Shown piece by piece: positions 8,509-18,191 of a stretch of 34,415 bases of DNA. Within the stretch, counting starts at the first letter, position 1. Each line of letters starts with the position of its first letter. The notes beneath the pieces were generated by a model. The model worked only from the letters and a program-made list of their open reading frames with translations. It made no database searches and was not told where the DNA came from. This stretch comes from Deltaproteobacteria bacterium. GTDB taxonomy: Bacteria; Desulfobacterota; DSM-4660; Desulfatiglandales; HGW-15. The DNA lies in the NCBI GenBank assembly GCA_016931115.1, contig JAFGFM010000034.1, positions 1-34,415 of the forward strand, written 5' to 3'. Both the position numbers and the translations under genes were made by a program.

Positions 8509-9132
8509 TTATATTAGCATTCCTGCCGCATGTTCTTCTGTTTCCATATCTGTAAGCCATGAATATTTATCCAGGATAACTGAAAAATCAGAAACAGACG
8601 AATATATCTCCCTCAGTTTACCTGACATGGGTTCAACCGCATCCATGTGCCCCCTGTCAACACATATAAACATCTTCAATATGGTTACAGGATCATCCTT
8701 ATATTTATTTAAATAAGCATTGCCAAGGGTTTTTATCACTGTTTCAAGGTGCATCAGGTACCCCGGCGCAAACCTCTCTGAGACAGGCAGATAGAATGCA
8801 AACTCATTTATCCCCATTTTCTGCAGCACTGAGCCGAGCGCTGAGGCCTCTCTCCTCAGTAGTTCTATTGAATATTCTGATTCCTCTCCCATGCCATGTA
8901 TGAGAAGTTTATCAGCCTTGATAGCCTCCTGTGTTGCAAAAAGCAGCTTTTCTCCGCACTCCCCTGACCAGACACCCTCATTAATGATATCGCTTATGCT
9001 GCTGACCATTTTTCTGTCCATATTTTTCATTACACCGGACAGGCCGGAATTTATGCTGAATGAAAAAATCACAATTGCCTGGCAAAAGAGATCCTCAAGT
9101 GGACGATATGTAAACCTCAGGTCAAGCCGCAT
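8509..9132 (-). CDS. orphan peptidase-M17 N-terminal-domain protein
   Basis: A 207-aa protein resembling only the N-terminal, macro-like domain of leucyl aminopeptidases (PepA, M17). The order of elements fits: a hydrophobic strand (AIVIFSFS, ~20-27), a loop ending GVWSGECGEKLLF (~53-65), DKLLIHGMGEESEY (~73-86), then a helix and FAFYLP (~110-115). The metal-binding catalytic domain of M17 enzymes is absent, and the gene ends normally before leuS, so it is not simply a truncated pepA. In PepA the N-terminal domain takes part in hexamer assembly and DNA binding. Here it may bind a ligand or partner, but the function is unknown. It sits between nusB (8 nt) and leuS (22 nt), inside the operon. 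Confidence 0.65.
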   Translation of the reverse strand: MRLDLRFTYRPLEDLFCQAIVIFSFSINSGLSGVMKNMDRKMVSSISDIINEGVWSGECGEKLLFATQEAIKADKLLIHGMGEESEYSIELLRREASALGSVLQKMGINEFAFYLPVSERFAPGYLMHLETVIKTLGNAYLNKYKDDPVTILKMFICVDRGHMDAVEPMSGKLREIYSSVSDFSVILDKYSWLTDMETEEHAAGMLI

Positions 9133-9140
9133 CGTATCAT

Positions 9141-9563
9141 TTATTCCCGGTTTTTATCCTGCAAATATTTTATGTAAATATAATCCAGCACCCCGTTGAT
9201 AAAGGCTCCTGATTCCTCTGTGCCGTATTTCTTGCCAAGTTCAACCGCCTCGTCAATGGATACCTTGTAGGGGATACTTTCCATATAGAGCATCTCATAG
9301 ATGCTGAGCCTTAATATGCTCCTGTCTACCCTTGACATCCTTTCCAGTCGCCAGTTTTTAGATGCCTCCTTTATAAGGCTGTCAATATGGCTCAGGTTTT
9401 CTGATATACCCCTTACAAGCTCTCCTGAAAAAGTCTGTAATGATTTCGGGGCATCGAAATTCTCACAGATAAGCTCAAAGCTCTTTTCCGGGTCACCGGG
9501 GCTGTATTCCATAAAAAAAAGGATCTGGGTCACCAGTTCCCTTGCTTTTCTTCTGTTTCCCAT
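9141..9563 (-). CDS. nusB: transcription antitermination factor NusB
   Basis: All-helical protein that binds boxA RNA with S10 (NusE) in rRNA antitermination complexes. The N-terminus MGNRRKARELVTQILFFMEY and the C-terminal half with SRVDRSILRLSIYEML and SIDEAVELGKKYG are diagnostic. The length of 140 aa is typical. It follows ribH by 35 nt, an arrangement found in very many bacteria. Confidence 0.95.
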   Translation of the reverse strand: MGNRRKARELVTQILFFMEYSPGDPEKSFELICENFDAPKSLQTFSGELVRGISENLSHIDSLIKEASKNWRLERMSRVDRSILRLSIYEMLYMESIPYKVSIDEAVELGKKYGTEESGAFINGVLDYIYIKYLQDKNRE

Positions 9564-9598
9564 TCTTTAAATCTGTTTATACCTGCCGCCCTGAACGG

Positions 9599-10066
9599 CT
9601 ACTTCATGTTTTTGAAAAGGCTTGCCATCTCCATAGCGGCCATTGCTGCATCCCAGCCCTTGTTCCCGGATTTGGACCCTGCCCGCTCAATAGCCTGTTC
9701 AAGGTTATCAGTGGTAAGTACCCCGAAGGTTACAGGAACCGTACTTTCAAGTGATACAACCGCTATCCCCTTGGCTACCTCAGATGCCACATAATCAAAA
9801 TGGGGGGTTGCACCCCTTATCACAGCGCCAAGGCAAATTATGGCGTCATACCCGCCTTTTATTGCAAGCCTTTTTGCAGCAATAGGGATTTCAAAGGCGC
9901 CAGGCACCCTCACCAGGGTGAGGTTGTCTTCATTTGCGCCGTGTCTCTTCAGTGCATCCAGCGCCCCTTCAACAAGCTTTGAGCTTATAAAGTCGTTAAA
10001 TCTGCTTACCACAATGGCAAACCTGAAACCCTCCGCGGATATAATACCTTCAACTGTTTTTGGCAT
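9599..10066 (-). CDS. ribH: 6,7-dimethyl-8-ribityllumazine synthase
   Basis: Penultimate step of riboflavin synthesis, condensing 5-amino-6-ribitylaminouracil with 3,4-dihydroxy-2-butanone 4-phosphate. Substrate-binding segments are clear: SRFND at 21-25, VPGAFEIP at 54-61 and [12 protein letters not shown] at 80-91, with the catalytic His at 89. The length of 155 aa is standard for the capsid- or pentamer-forming enzyme. One nucleotide separates it from ribBA, implying coupled translation. Confidence 0.97.
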   Translation of the reverse strand: MPKTVEGIISAEGFRFAIVVSRFNDFISSKLVEGALDALKRHGANEDNLTLVRVPGAFEIPIAAKRLAIKGGYDAIICLGAVIRGATPHFDYVASEVAKGIAVVSLESTVPVTFGVLTTDNLEQAIERAGSKSGNKGWDAAMAAMEMASLFKNMK

Positions 10067-10067
10067 C

Positions 10068-11297
10068 TTATTCTCCTGTTGTTTGTTTATTCTCTTTACC
10101 TATCTTCATCATATGGCCAAGCTTCTGACACTTGGTCAACAGGTATCTTATATTTTCAGGCCTGGGCTCACATTCTATAGGAACCCTGCTTGATACTTCA
10201 ATCCCGTACCCCTCAATCCCCTTAATCTTTTTGGGGTTATTTGTCATCATCCTCATCTTTCTTATACCAAGCGCATGAAGCATCTGGGCGCCCACCCCGT
10301 AATCACGAAGATCAGCCTGGAATCCAAGTTCTTCATTGGCCTCTACAGTGTCACGACCTTTGTCCTGGAGTGCATATGCCTTAAGCTTGTTGGCCAGCCC
10401 AATCCCCCTTCCTTCCTGTTGAAGGTAAAGGATTACACCAAGGCCTTCATCCTCAATAATCTTCATGGCCTTTGCAAGCTGGGTGCCGCAATCGCACCTG
10501 TATGATCCGAATACGTCCCCTGTAAGGCACTGTGAATGCACCCTGACTAATATCTCCTTATCAGGGTCTATCTTTCCCTTGACCAGGGCAAGATGTTCAT
10601 GATCATCAATATCATTGATAAACCCGTAGGCAGTGAATTCACCATACGGTGTGGGGAGTACCGTTTCAGCAACAATATGAACAAAGGACTCTGTTCTCAT
10701 CCTGTAGGCGATAATATCAGCTATTGTTGCTATTTTGAGATTATGCCTTTCCGCAAATTCTATAAGATCAGGCATCCTGGCCATTGTGCCGTCATCATTC
10801 ATGATCTCGCATATGACGCCGGCAGGTTTAAGCCCGGCTAGCCTCGCAAGGTCAACAGATCCCTCGGTCTGCCCGGTCCGGAAAAGGACTCCCCCCTTAC
10901 GCGCCCTTAAGGGAAATACATGCCCCGGCTGCACAAGGTCATCAGGCCTTACATCATCTTTAATGGCTGTGAGGATTGTCTTTGCCCTGTCATGGGCTGA
11001 GATACCTGTTGTTACCCCTTCTCGAGCCTCTATGGATACAGTAAAGGCGGTATGAAAGGGTGACCTGTTGTCAGTTACCATAAGCGGCAGCTTAAGCTTT
11101 TCAACATACTGATGGTCAAGTGAAAGGCAGATAAGCCCCCTGCCGTATTTTGCCATAAAATTAATGGCCTCTGGGGTAATCTTTTCAGCAGCTATGGTAA
11201 GATCACCCTCGTTCTCCCTGTCTTCATCATCCACAAGGATTATCATTTTGCCGTTTTTAAGGTCTTCTAAAACATCTTCAATTCTTGATAAAGTCAT
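10068..11297 (-). CDS. ribBA: bifunctional DHBP synthase / GTP cyclohydrolase II
   Basis: Supplies both precursors of riboflavin. Residues 1-200 are the RibB domain with the acidic signature [10 protein letters not shown] at 23-32 and HTAFTVSI at 82-89. Residues ~205-400 are the RibA domain with the zinc cysteines Cys257, Cys268 and Cys270 ([14 protein letters not shown]) and QQEGRGIGL around 294-302. Both active sites look complete, so this is a true fusion rather than one with a decayed half. The ATG overlaps the ribE stop by 4 nt. Confidence 0.97.
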   Translation of the reverse strand: MTLSRIEDVLEDLKNGKMIILVDDEDRENEGDLTIAAEKITPEAINFMAKYGRGLICLSLDHQYVEKLKLPLMVTDNRSPFHTAFTVSIEAREGVTTGISAHDRAKTILTAIKDDVRPDDLVQPGHVFPLRARKGGVLFRTGQTEGSVDLARLAGLKPAGVICEIMNDDGTMARMPDLIEFAERHNLKIATIADIIAYRMRTESFVHIVAETVLPTPYGEFTAYGFINDIDDHEHLALVKGKIDPDKEILVRVHSQCLTGDVFGSYRCDCGTQLAKAMKIIEDEGLGVILYLQQEGRGIGLANKLKAYALQDKGRDTVEANEELGFQADLRDYGVGAQMLHALGIRKMRMMTNNPKKIKGIEGYGIEVSSRVPIECEPRPENIRYLLTKCQKLGHMMKIGKENKQTTGE

Positions 11298-11965
11298 TTT
11301 ATTTTACTGCCAAAACCAAACTGCTCCAGCATCTCCATGCTTATTGATGAAGGATCTTTACTGTTTCCGGCAGCTTTCTCCTTTATTAATAATTTTTCAA
11401 CATACCTGGCTATCATGTCAGTCTCAATATTGACCGCATCACCGGGCTTTTTTGTAAGCAGGGTTGTCATACCCCCTGTTTCAGGGATGATATTAACCTC
11501 AAAATACCCTGTTTGACAAACATTAATCGTAAGGCTGATACCGTCAATTGCAACAGACCCCTTGGCAATGGTGTACCTTGAAAGCCCTTCATCAATCTTT
11601 ACACCGATCAGCCATGATTTTTTGACCTCTCTTTTTTCCGATATTATGCCAGTGCCATCCACATGGCCTGATACAATATGCCCCCCCAGCCTGTCAGAGA
11701 GCTTCATCGCCCTTTCAAGGTTTACCTCTGCCCCCCTTTTTAAAGAGCCGATAGTAGTTCGGGAGGTGGTTTCGCTTGATGCATACATCCTGATCAGCCC
11801 CTCATTCATCTCTGTAATAGTCAAACATACACCGTTTACTGCAACGCTGTCACCGATCCGGGAGTCTCTCATATCAAAAAGAGGCATGATCAGTAAATCC
11901 ATATCACCATTAATGATCCGTGAATCCTTTATCCTGCCTGTGCCCTCAATAAGACCAGTGAACAT
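11294..11965 (-). CDS. ribE: riboflavin synthase alpha chain
   Basis: Dismutates two lumazine molecules to riboflavin. The start [10 protein letters not shown] is the family N-terminus, and the internal duplication is visible: [10 protein letters not shown] in the first half matches [11 protein letters not shown] in the second. The 223 aa length is slightly longer than the usual ~210, with the additional residues at the C-terminus. It lies 11 nt after ribD and overlaps ribBA by 4 nt, giving the order ribD-ribE-ribBA-ribH. I use ribE in the B. subtilis/NCBI sense (ribC in E. coli). Confidence 0.96.
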   Translation of the reverse strand: MFTGLIEGTGRIKDSRIINGDMDLLIMPLFDMRDSRIGDSVAVNGVCLTITEMNEGLIRMYASSETTSRTTIGSLKRGAEVNLERAMKLSDRLGGHIVSGHVDGTGIISEKREVKKSWLIGVKIDEGLSRYTIAKGSVAIDGISLTINVCQTGYFEVNIIPETGGMTTLLTKKPGDAVNIETDMIARYVEKLLIKEKAAGNSKDPSSISMEMLEQFGFGSKIK

Positions 11966-11976
11966 TCTACATTCCC

Positions 11977-13083
11977 CTAATAGACCGGATAACCGGTAAT
12001 GAGTATATCACTACCGATCTTCCTTATCTTTGTTCTTTCAAGGTTCAGTGTATCATTCATGCAAATGGGCCCCTTTCCTGTAGCCATGGGGATGCCGTCA
12101 CCCGCACCCAGAATCTTAAGCGCCTTGAATATCATAAATTTATCTATAAGCCTTTCCCTTATCATTGATCCCATGAGGCAAGCCCCACCCTCAAACAAAA
12201 CCGAGGTAATATTTTTTTTACTGAGGATATCCATAAGTGCTGCAAGATCAATATGATTATCCTTTACCCTGCATCTTATAACAGAGGTGTTGCCTCTTTC
12301 AACCCGTTTTATCCTTTCAGGGTCAACTTTTTCACCGGTAATTATATAGTTTTGGACATCAGCATCATCATTCAGAAGCCTTGCATCCGGAGAGATCCTG
12401 AGATGTGTATCCAGTACTATCCGGTGAGGACTGCGATTGTATTTTCTCATCAGCCTTGAGGTTAAAAGAGGGTTATCCGCTATAACAGTACCTATGCCTA
12501 CCATTACGGCATCAACCTGAGACCTCAGCCTGTGGACATATCTCCTTGCCTCTTCCCCTGTAACCCACATGGAATGGCCTGTTGATGTGGCAGTAAAACC
12601 ATCAAGTGTGAGAGCTGATTTGGCTGTTATAAAAGGCCTGCCTCTATTTATGAATTTAGCAAAGGATTCAAGGAGCTCCATGCACTCTTTTTCAAGCACC
12701 CCTGTCCTGACATTCACCCCTTTCTCTCTCAGATATTCTACCCCCCCTCCCCTGACATTCGGGTTTGGGTCCCTCATGCCAACAACCACATTTCTTATGC
12801 CGCTATCCAGTATGGCCTTTGTGCATGGCGGTGTCTTGCCGTGATGATTGCAGGGTTCAAGGGTAACATAAATGATATCACGGGGGGTCGTCTTCCCCTT
12901 AAGGTTTGAGATGGCATTCACCTCTGCATGGGCAGACCCTGCTTTTTTGTGATACCCGGTAGCGATAATCTCTCCATCCCTCACAATAACAGCCCCTACA
13001 GCAGGATTAGGGGCAGTTTTTCCAAGGCCCTTTGATGCCATCGCAAGGGCCTTTTTCATATATATGGTATCTTTATCGCTCAA
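11977..13083 (-). CDS. ribD: bifunctional riboflavin deaminase/reductase RibD
   Basis: Carries out deamination of the pyrimidine and reduction of its ribosyl side chain. The N-terminal ~145 residues form a cytidine-deaminase-like zinc domain with His52, Glu54 (AHAEVN), Cys78 and Cys87 (PCNHHGKTPPC). The C-terminal ~220 residues are the NADPH-dependent reductase, with AKSALTLDGF, VGIGTVIADNPLLTSR and LFEGGACLMGS. The length of 368 aa is normal. No FMN riboswitch is visible in the 72-nt gap before it, so regulation probably comes from the larger operon. Confidence 0.97.
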   Translation of the reverse strand: MSDKDTIYMKKALAMASKGLGKTAPNPAVGAVIVRDGEIIATGYHKKAGSAHAEVNAISNLKGKTTPRDIIYVTLEPCNHHGKTPPCTKAILDSGIRNVVVGMRDPNPNVRGGGVEYLREKGVNVRTGVLEKECMELLESFAKFINRGRPFITAKSALTLDGFTATSTGHSMWVTGEEARRYVHRLRSQVDAVMVGIGTVIADNPLLTSRLMRKYNRSPHRIVLDTHLRISPDARLLNDDADVQNYIITGEKVDPERIKRVERGNTSVIRCRVKDNHIDLAALMDILSKKNITSVLFEGGACLMGSMIRERLIDKFMIFKALKILGAGDGIPMATGKGPICMNDTLNLERTKIRKIGSDILITGYPVY

Positions 13084-13155
13084 ATTTATCTTCTGGAAAG
13101 GGGTTATTAATAACAGGGACAGGCGGTATTGTCAGGATTTAAAAGGAAAGAGGCA

Positions 13156-13626
13156 CTAGCTAACTCCTTCTCTTCTGGCTTTGATTATATCTTCCAGTTC
13201 AGCCATGAATTCGTTTATATCCTTGAACTGCCTGTAAACAGATGCAAACCGGACATAGGCGACTTCATCCCAATCCTTAAGGCTGTTTATAACCTTCTCC
13301 CCTATCTCTTTGCTTTCAACCTCCTTTTTACCAAGCTCCTGAAAATAGACCTCCAGGGAATCAACAAAGTCATCTATCATGGTTACACTGACAGGCCTTT
13401 TCTGGCAGGCATTTTTTATACCGGCTATTATCTTGTCACGGCTGAAAGGCTCCCTCCTGCCATCCTTTTTTACAACCATCGGAAGGATCTCTTCGAGCTT
13501 TTCATAAGTGGTAAAACGTCTTTCGCATTCGAGACATTCCCTGCGTCTTCTTATGGTGCGGCCATCCTTGCTTAACCTTGAATCTATAACCTTATTTTCG
13601 ATATTGGAGCAATAGGGGCATTTCAT
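13156..13626 (-). CDS. nrdR: transcriptional repressor NrdR
   Basis: Nucleotide-sensing repressor of ribonucleotide reductase genes. The N-terminal zinc ribbon has Cys3, Cys6, Cys31 and Cys34 with the DNA-binding stretch [20 protein letters not shown], followed by an ATP-cone domain (~46-136). The length of 156 aa is typical. It overlaps the dCMP deaminase gene by 4 nt, so two functions in deoxynucleotide supply are translated together. No clear pair of NrdR boxes was found within the window, so its targets are probably elsewhere. Confidence 0.97.
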   Translation of the reverse strand: MKCPYCSNIENKVIDSRLSKDGRTIRRRRECLECERRFTTYEKLEEILPMVVKKDGRREPFSRDKIIAGIKNACQKRPVSVTMIDDFVDSLEVYFQELGKKEVESKEIGEKVINSLKDWDEVAYVRFASVYRQFKDINEFMAELEDIIKARREGVS

Positions 13627-14069
13627 ATACTCAACCTTTCGATTTCGAGTTTTGCTTCTTCGAGCATCTGATCCGACAGTGGATCATCATATCCTTCACG
13701 GTAATAAACCTTCTTTATGCCTGCATTGATTATCATCTTGGTACATATCACACAGGGTTTGTTAGTACAATAAAGAATTGAACCGTTTATGGAAATGCCA
13801 TGGTATGCAGCCTGCAATATCAGGTTCTGTTCCGCATGCAGGCCCCTGCACAATTCATGTCTCTGACCTGAGGGTACAGAGGAATCTTCCCTGAGGCACC
13901 CTACCTCTTCACAGTGCCTGAGCCCGGAAGGAGCCCCATTGTAACCTGATGCCAGTATCCTTTTGTCCTTGACCAGTATGGCCCCAACCTGCCGTCTCAG
14001 GCAGGTTGATCTTCTGGCTACAAGATCTGTTATTGCCATGAAATATTCTGGCCATGATGGTCTTGACAA
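13623..14069 (-). CDS. dCMP deaminase family protein (ComEB-like)
   Basis: Zinc deaminase expected to convert dCMP to dUMP for dTMP synthesis. The catalytic HAE motif is at 78-80 and the second zinc motif PCVIC at 105-109. An additional cysteine/histidine set typical of dCMP deaminases is present (His52, Cys53, Cys58, His71, Cys74). The length of 148 aa fits. The gene follows glyA, which supplies the methylene-folate used by thymidylate synthase, and overlaps nrdR. Often named comEB or dcd by annotation pipelines. Confidence 0.92.
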   Translation of the reverse strand: MSRPSWPEYFMAITDLVARRSTCLRRQVGAILVKDKRILASGYNGAPSGLRHCEEVGCLREDSSVPSGQRHELCRGLHAEQNLILQAAYHGISINGSILYCTNKPCVICTKMIINAGIKKVYYREGYDDPLSDQMLEEAKLEIERLSI

Positions 14070-14089
14070 TTATATTACCCCATTAAAAC

Positions 14090-15340
14090 TCAGTTGAAAT
14101 ACTGGTATATCGGGAACTTTGAACAGAGTTCCTTTACTGTTTCCCTTATTTCCGCAAGGATCTTTTCATTACTGATATTTAAAAGAGCCCTGTTTATCAG
14201 GCTGGCAACTGTTACTATCTCCTCTTCTTTGAAGCCACGTGTGGTAACGGCAGGTGTCCCTATCCTGAGACCGCTTGTAACCTGTGCGTTTCTCTTTTCA
14301 AATGGTACAGTATTTTTATTTACTACTATTCCCGCTTTGCCAAGGGCTATTTCCGCCTCAAGACCTGTTATATCCTTTGATGTGAGATCAACAAGTATAA
14401 GATGGTTGTCTGTGCCGCCGGAAATCAGATTAAAACCGAATTTCATCATCTCCCTGGCCATTACCCTGGAATTTTTCACAACCTGTTTCTGGTATTCAGT
14501 AAACTCGGGCTGTAATGCCTCATGAAAGCAGACTGCCTTTGCAGCAAGCACATGCATGAGCGGCCCGCCCTGTATTCCGGGGAAGATGGTCTTGTTTATG
14601 GCCTTTTGATGTTCCATTGAAGACATTATCAACCCGCCTCTGGGGCCGCGAAGGGTCTTATGGGTTGTTGTTGTAACAAAATCTGCTATACCTACAGGTG
14701 TAGGATGCTGGCCGGCTGCAACAAGCCCTGCTATATGGGCAATATCAGCCATCACGTATGCGCCGACCTCATCAGCTATTTCCCTGAATTTTTTAAAATC
14801 GATCTCTCTCGGATAGGCGCTTGCACCAACAACAATCATCCTGGGAGAGTGTTCCTTTGCAAGATCATACACCTGGTTATAGTCTATGAGCTGTGTTTCA
14901 GGATCAAGCCCGTATGAGAAAGACTTATATATGTTTCCTGAAAAGCTTGCCTTGCTCCCGTGGGTAAGATGCCCGCCGTGTGAGAGGTTCATTCCAAGTA
15001 TGGTATCGCCGGGTTTTAAGACTGAAAAATATACAGCCATATTAGCCTGGCTCCCTGCATGGGGCTGTACATTCACATACTCTGCATTGAAAAGTTTCTG
15101 TGCCCTTTTAATGGCCAGATCTTCAACAATGTCCGCGTTTTCACAACCGCCGTAATACCTTGCCCCCGGATACCCCTCAGCATATTTGTTTGTCAATACA
15201 TTACTCTGGGCCTCTATTACAGCCCTTGATGCATAATTTTCAGATGCTATAAGAACAATACAATCCTGTTCCCTTTTGATCTCTTTTCTTATTGCCTCTG
15301 CAACCTCTGGATCTATTTGTGAAAGCCCTTTTTCAATCAA
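14090..15340 (-). CDS. glyA: serine hydroxymethyltransferase
   Basis: PLP enzyme interconverting serine and glycine with transfer of a one-carbon unit to tetrahydrofolate. The PLP lysine is Lys228 in [14 protein letters not shown], and the PLP-holding aspartate is in [15 protein letters not shown] (~196-210). The N-terminal IASENYAS and [13 protein letters not shown] are family hallmarks. The 416 aa length is normal. It lies 11 nt after rpiB and 20 nt before the deaminase gene. Confidence 0.98.
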   Translation of the reverse strand: MIEKGLSQIDPEVAEAIRKEIKREQDCIVLIASENYASRAVIEAQSNVLTNKYAEGYPGARYYGGCENADIVEDLAIKRAQKLFNAEYVNVQPHAGSQANMAVYFSVLKPGDTILGMNLSHGGHLTHGSKASFSGNIYKSFSYGLDPETQLIDYNQVYDLAKEHSPRMIVVGASAYPREIDFKKFREIADEVGAYVMADIAHIAGLVAAGQHPTPVGIADFVTTTTHKTLRGPRGGLIMSSMEHQKAINKTIFPGIQGGPLMHVLAAKAVCFHEALQPEFTEYQKQVVKNSRVMAREMMKFGFNLISGGTDNHLILVDLTSKDITGLEAEIALGKAGIVVNKNTVPFEKRNAQVTSGLRIGTPAVTTRGFKEEEIVTVASLINRALLNISNEKILAEIRETVKELCSKFPIYQYFN

Positions 15341-15351
15341 CTTTAATCACC

Positions 15352-15783
15352 TCAATTTTCTATTTTATCTATACGTGTTTTATGCCTGCCGCCTTCAAAC
15401 CCTGTCTTGAGAAAGACCTTGAGTATCTCAAGCGCCAGACCTTCACCTGTAACCCTTGCCCCAACAACAAGTATATTTGCGTTGTTATGTCTCCTTGACA
15501 GCTCAGTAGTAAAATGATCATGACAAAGAGCTGCCCTTACACCTTTAAACCGGTTTGCGGCTATGGACATGCCAATACCCGAACCGCAGATCAGCACCCC
15601 CTTTTCATATTCGCCCGAAGAGACAGCAAAAGCAACCTTCCGGGCAATATCAGGGTAATCAACCGAATCGGCGCTGTATGCACCTGCGTCTGACACCTCA
15701 TATCCGAGTTCATGCGTAAGCAGCTCTTTATACCTGTTTTTCAAATCAAAACCGGCGTGATCCGAACCAATAATAATTTTCAT
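15352..15783 (-). CDS. rpiB: ribose 5-phosphate isomerase B
   Basis: Interconverts ribose 5-phosphate and ribulose 5-phosphate, the latter being the substrate of the RibB domain encoded downstream. SDHAGFDLK at 7-15 and the catalytic cysteine Cys66 in ICGSGIGMSIAANR are clear, as is the phosphate-binding CHDHFTTELSRRHNNANIL. The length of 143 aa is standard. It sits 11 nt upstream of glyA. Confidence 0.96.
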   Translation of the reverse strand: MKIIIGSDHAGFDLKNRYKELLTHELGYEVSDAGAYSADSVDYPDIARKVAFAVSSGEYEKGVLICGSGIGMSIAANRFKGVRAALCHDHFTTELSRRHNNANILVVGARVTGEGLALEILKVFLKTGFEGGRHKTRIDKIEN

Positions 15784-15812
15784 AATCCCCTGTTCAAAAT
15801 AAAAAGTGAAAT

Positions 15813-17054
15813 CTATGGTTCAAACGCCTTAAACAGCAATGACGCATTTGTCCCGCCAAAACCAAATGAATTTGACATTGCCACCTTCACCTGTGCCTTT
15901 CGCGCCCTGTTTGGAACATAATCAAGATCACATTCAGGATCAGGTGTTTCATAATTTATTGTAGGCGGAATTATTCCATGCCTGATTGTCAATGCAGTGT
16001 AGATTGCCTCGACCCCGCCTGTTCCACCCAGGAGATGACCTGTCATGGATTTTGTAGAGCTGATAGCGAGTTTATATGCATGCTCGCCAAAAAACTTTTT
16101 TACAGCCTTTGTCTCAGACAGATCATTAAGAGAGGTTGATGTCCCGTGTGCATTAATGTAATCGACATCTTCAGGCTTCAGACCCGCATAATTAACTGCC
16201 ATTGCCATACAGTTTACTGCCCCGTCACCTTCAGGGTGCGGTGCAGAAACATGGTATGCATCACCGGAAAGCCCGTAACCGACTATTTCAGCATATATCT
16301 TTGCCCCACGGTTCAGGGCGTGGTTCAACTCTTCAATTACGAGAATGCCAGAACCTTCGCCAATCACGAATCCATCTCTATCTTTATCAAACGGGCGGGA
16401 TGCCCTTTTTGGATCATCATTTCTTGTTGACAGGGCATGCATTGAACAGAACCCTGCAAAGGCAAGGGGGGTAACAACTGCCTCTGCGCCACCTGTAATC
16501 ATTGCATCGGCGATTCCGTCCTGCACAAGCCTGAAGGATTCGCCGACAGCATGAGAACTTGCCGCACAGGCAGTTTCTATGGATGAATTAGGACCCATTG
16601 CACCATATTCTATGGCAATCTGCCCCGGGAGCATATTGGGGATTATACCGGGTATAAAAAAGGGACTTACCCTTCCCGGCCCCTTTTCAAGAAGGGTCTT
16701 GTGAAAACTTTCGATCATTGAAAGTCCGCCGAGCCCTGACCCGGTAAGACACCCTACCCTGTTACGATTTTCAGGGGCTATTTTAAGCCCTGAATCTTCC
16801 ATAGCCATCCTTGCCGATGCCAGACCGTAATGAATAAAGATATCAAACCTTCTTATCTGCTGCTTATCAATAAAATCTTCAGCATGAAAATCTGTCACCT
16901 CAGCGGCAATTTTACTTTTATAGTCTGCGGTATCAAACCTGGTAACCGGCCCTATAACCGATTTGCCTGAACATAAGGCATCCCAGTTTTTTTCAACCCC
17001 TGTGCCCAGAGGAGTGACCATGCCCAGACCGGTAATCACAACCCTTCTCTTCAT
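15813..17054 (-). CDS. fabF: beta-ketoacyl-ACP synthase II
   Basis: Elongating condensing enzyme of type II fatty acid synthesis. The catalytic triad is at the canonical numbers: Cys163 (TACAASSH), His303 (NAHGTSTSLND) and His340 (STKSMTGHLLGG). The length of 413 aa matches FabF. It is encoded 51 nt after acpP, as in most bacteria. Confidence 0.97.
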   Translation of the reverse strand: MKRRVVITGLGMVTPLGTGVEKNWDALCSGKSVIGPVTRFDTADYKSKIAAEVTDFHAEDFIDKQQIRRFDIFIHYGLASARMAMEDSGLKIAPENRNRVGCLTGSGLGGLSMIESFHKTLLEKGPGRVSPFFIPGIIPNMLPGQIAIEYGAMGPNSSIETACAASSHAVGESFRLVQDGIADAMITGGAEAVVTPLAFAGFCSMHALSTRNDDPKRASRPFDKDRDGFVIGEGSGILVIEELNHALNRGAKIYAEIVGYGLSGDAYHVSAPHPEGDGAVNCMAMAVNYAGLKPEDVDYINAHGTSTSLNDLSETKAVKKFFGEHAYKLAISSTKSMTGHLLGGTGGVEAIYTALTIRHGIIPPTINYETPDPECDLDYVPNRARKAQVKVAMSNSFGFGGTNASLLFKAFEP

Positions 17055-17105
17055 ATAAATAAACCCCTTTATCCCTGTACCTGATATGATTCCTGCATGG
17101 GGAAT

Positions 17106-17342
17106 CTATCCCATTGCCTTTGTAACGTATGCAATAGCATCCTTTACCGTGGTGATCTTTTCAGCATCTTCATCGGGTATTGATACATCAAACTCCTCTT
17201 CCATGGCCATAATAAGCTCAACCTGGTCCAGAGAATCAGCTCCCAGATCATCCACAAATGAGGCTGTTGGAACAACATCTTCTTCAGCCACATCAAGCTG
17301 TTCACAAATTATATTTTTGATTCTTTGTTCAATATCTGACAT
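17106..17342 (-). CDS. acpP: acyl carrier protein
   Basis: Carries growing acyl chains on a phosphopantetheine arm. The attachment serine is Ser37 in [20 protein letters not shown], the classic ACP signature. The protein has 78 residues and is strongly acidic. Its position between fabG and fabF is conventional. TCAGGAGGGATAG-type sequence upstream gives a strong ribosome binding site, as expected for an abundant protein. Confidence 0.98.
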   Translation of the reverse strand: MSDIEQRIKNIICEQLDVAEEDVVPTASFVDDLGADSLDQVELIMAMEEEFDVSIPDEDAEKITTVKDAIAYVTKAMG

Positions 17343-17404
17343 TAAACTATCCCTCCTGAAAAATTATTAATAAATAAAAAAACCAAACAACTAATATCAC
17401 GGGC

Positions 17405-18151
17405 CTACATATAAAGGCCGCCATTTACATGAATAATCTGCCCTGTAATATAAGAAGCAGATTCTGAACAGAGCCAGTATACGGTTTCTGATACATCCTG
17501 AACCGTACCAAGCCTGCCAAGGGGTATCTGCTGAAGGTATGACTCCACCACCTTTTCAGGAAGCGCATCAGTCATTTCTGTCTGGATAAAGCCAGGTGCA
17601 ACAGCATTTACAGTAATGCCCCTTGAAGCTACCTCTCTTGCAACAGCCTTTGTAAACCCCATAATCCCTGCCTTTGATGCAGAGTAATTTGCCTGACCTG
17701 CAACCCCTATCTGGCCTGATACAGAGGCTATATTTACTATTGTGCCCCTTCTGTTTTTTATCATTGACCTGATAATGGTCTGGGTGCAGTTGAAAATGCT
17801 TTTCAGATTTATATTCAGAACAAGATCCCAGTCTCGTTCTGACATCTTCATTAACAGACAATCCCTTGTAATGCCTGCATTGTTTATCAGGGTATCAACC
17901 CTTCCGTATTTTTCAAGCACACTGTCAAAAAAGGTTTCTACAGCAGATTTGGATGAAACGTCAACCTTGAAACTCTCACACCTGATACCCTTTTCATTTA
18001 ACATCGCAAGTGTCTGGTCGGAAAATGTTTCATCCTGATCATAATGAGCAATTATAATGACCGGACGCTCTTCAGCAAACTTGAGGGCAATTGCACGGCC
18101 TATACCCCTCGACCCCCCTGTTACAACTACAACTCTCTGTGAGTTATCCAT
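17405..18151 (-). CDS. fabG: 3-oxoacyl-ACP reductase
   Basis: NADPH-dependent SDR that reduces 3-ketoacyl-ACP. With the ATG at 18151 the product has 248 aa and begins MDNSQRVVVVTGGSRGIG, placing the nucleotide motif TGGSRGIG at 11-18 and the catalytic residues Asn114, Ser143, Tyr156 and Lys160 at usual positions. The frame remains open to an ATG at 18214, but the extra 21 residues would overlap plsX and do not resemble the family, so I prefer the shorter form, which also has GGGTGGA upstream. It lies 40 nt after plsX. Confidence 0.94.
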   Translation of the reverse strand: MDNSQRVVVVTGGSRGIGRAIALKFAEERPVIIIAHYDQDETFSDQTLAMLNEKGIRCESFKVDVSSKSAVETFFDSVLEKYGRVDTLINNAGITRDCLLMKMSERDWDLVLNINLKSIFNCTQTIIRSMIKNRRGTIVNIASVSGQIGVAGQANYSASKAGIMGFTKAVAREVASRGITVNAVAPGFIQTEMTDALPEKVVESYLQQIPLGRLGTVQDVSETVYWLCSESASYITGQIIHVNGGLYM

Positions 18152-18191
18152 TATTATTTCCACCCTGTAAAATATTTTTTTTACCTGAGGG

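Noticed and set aside
13084-13155. FMN riboswitch before ribD
   Set aside because: The gap is only 72 nt and lacks the conserved RFN element; too short for the full aptamer.
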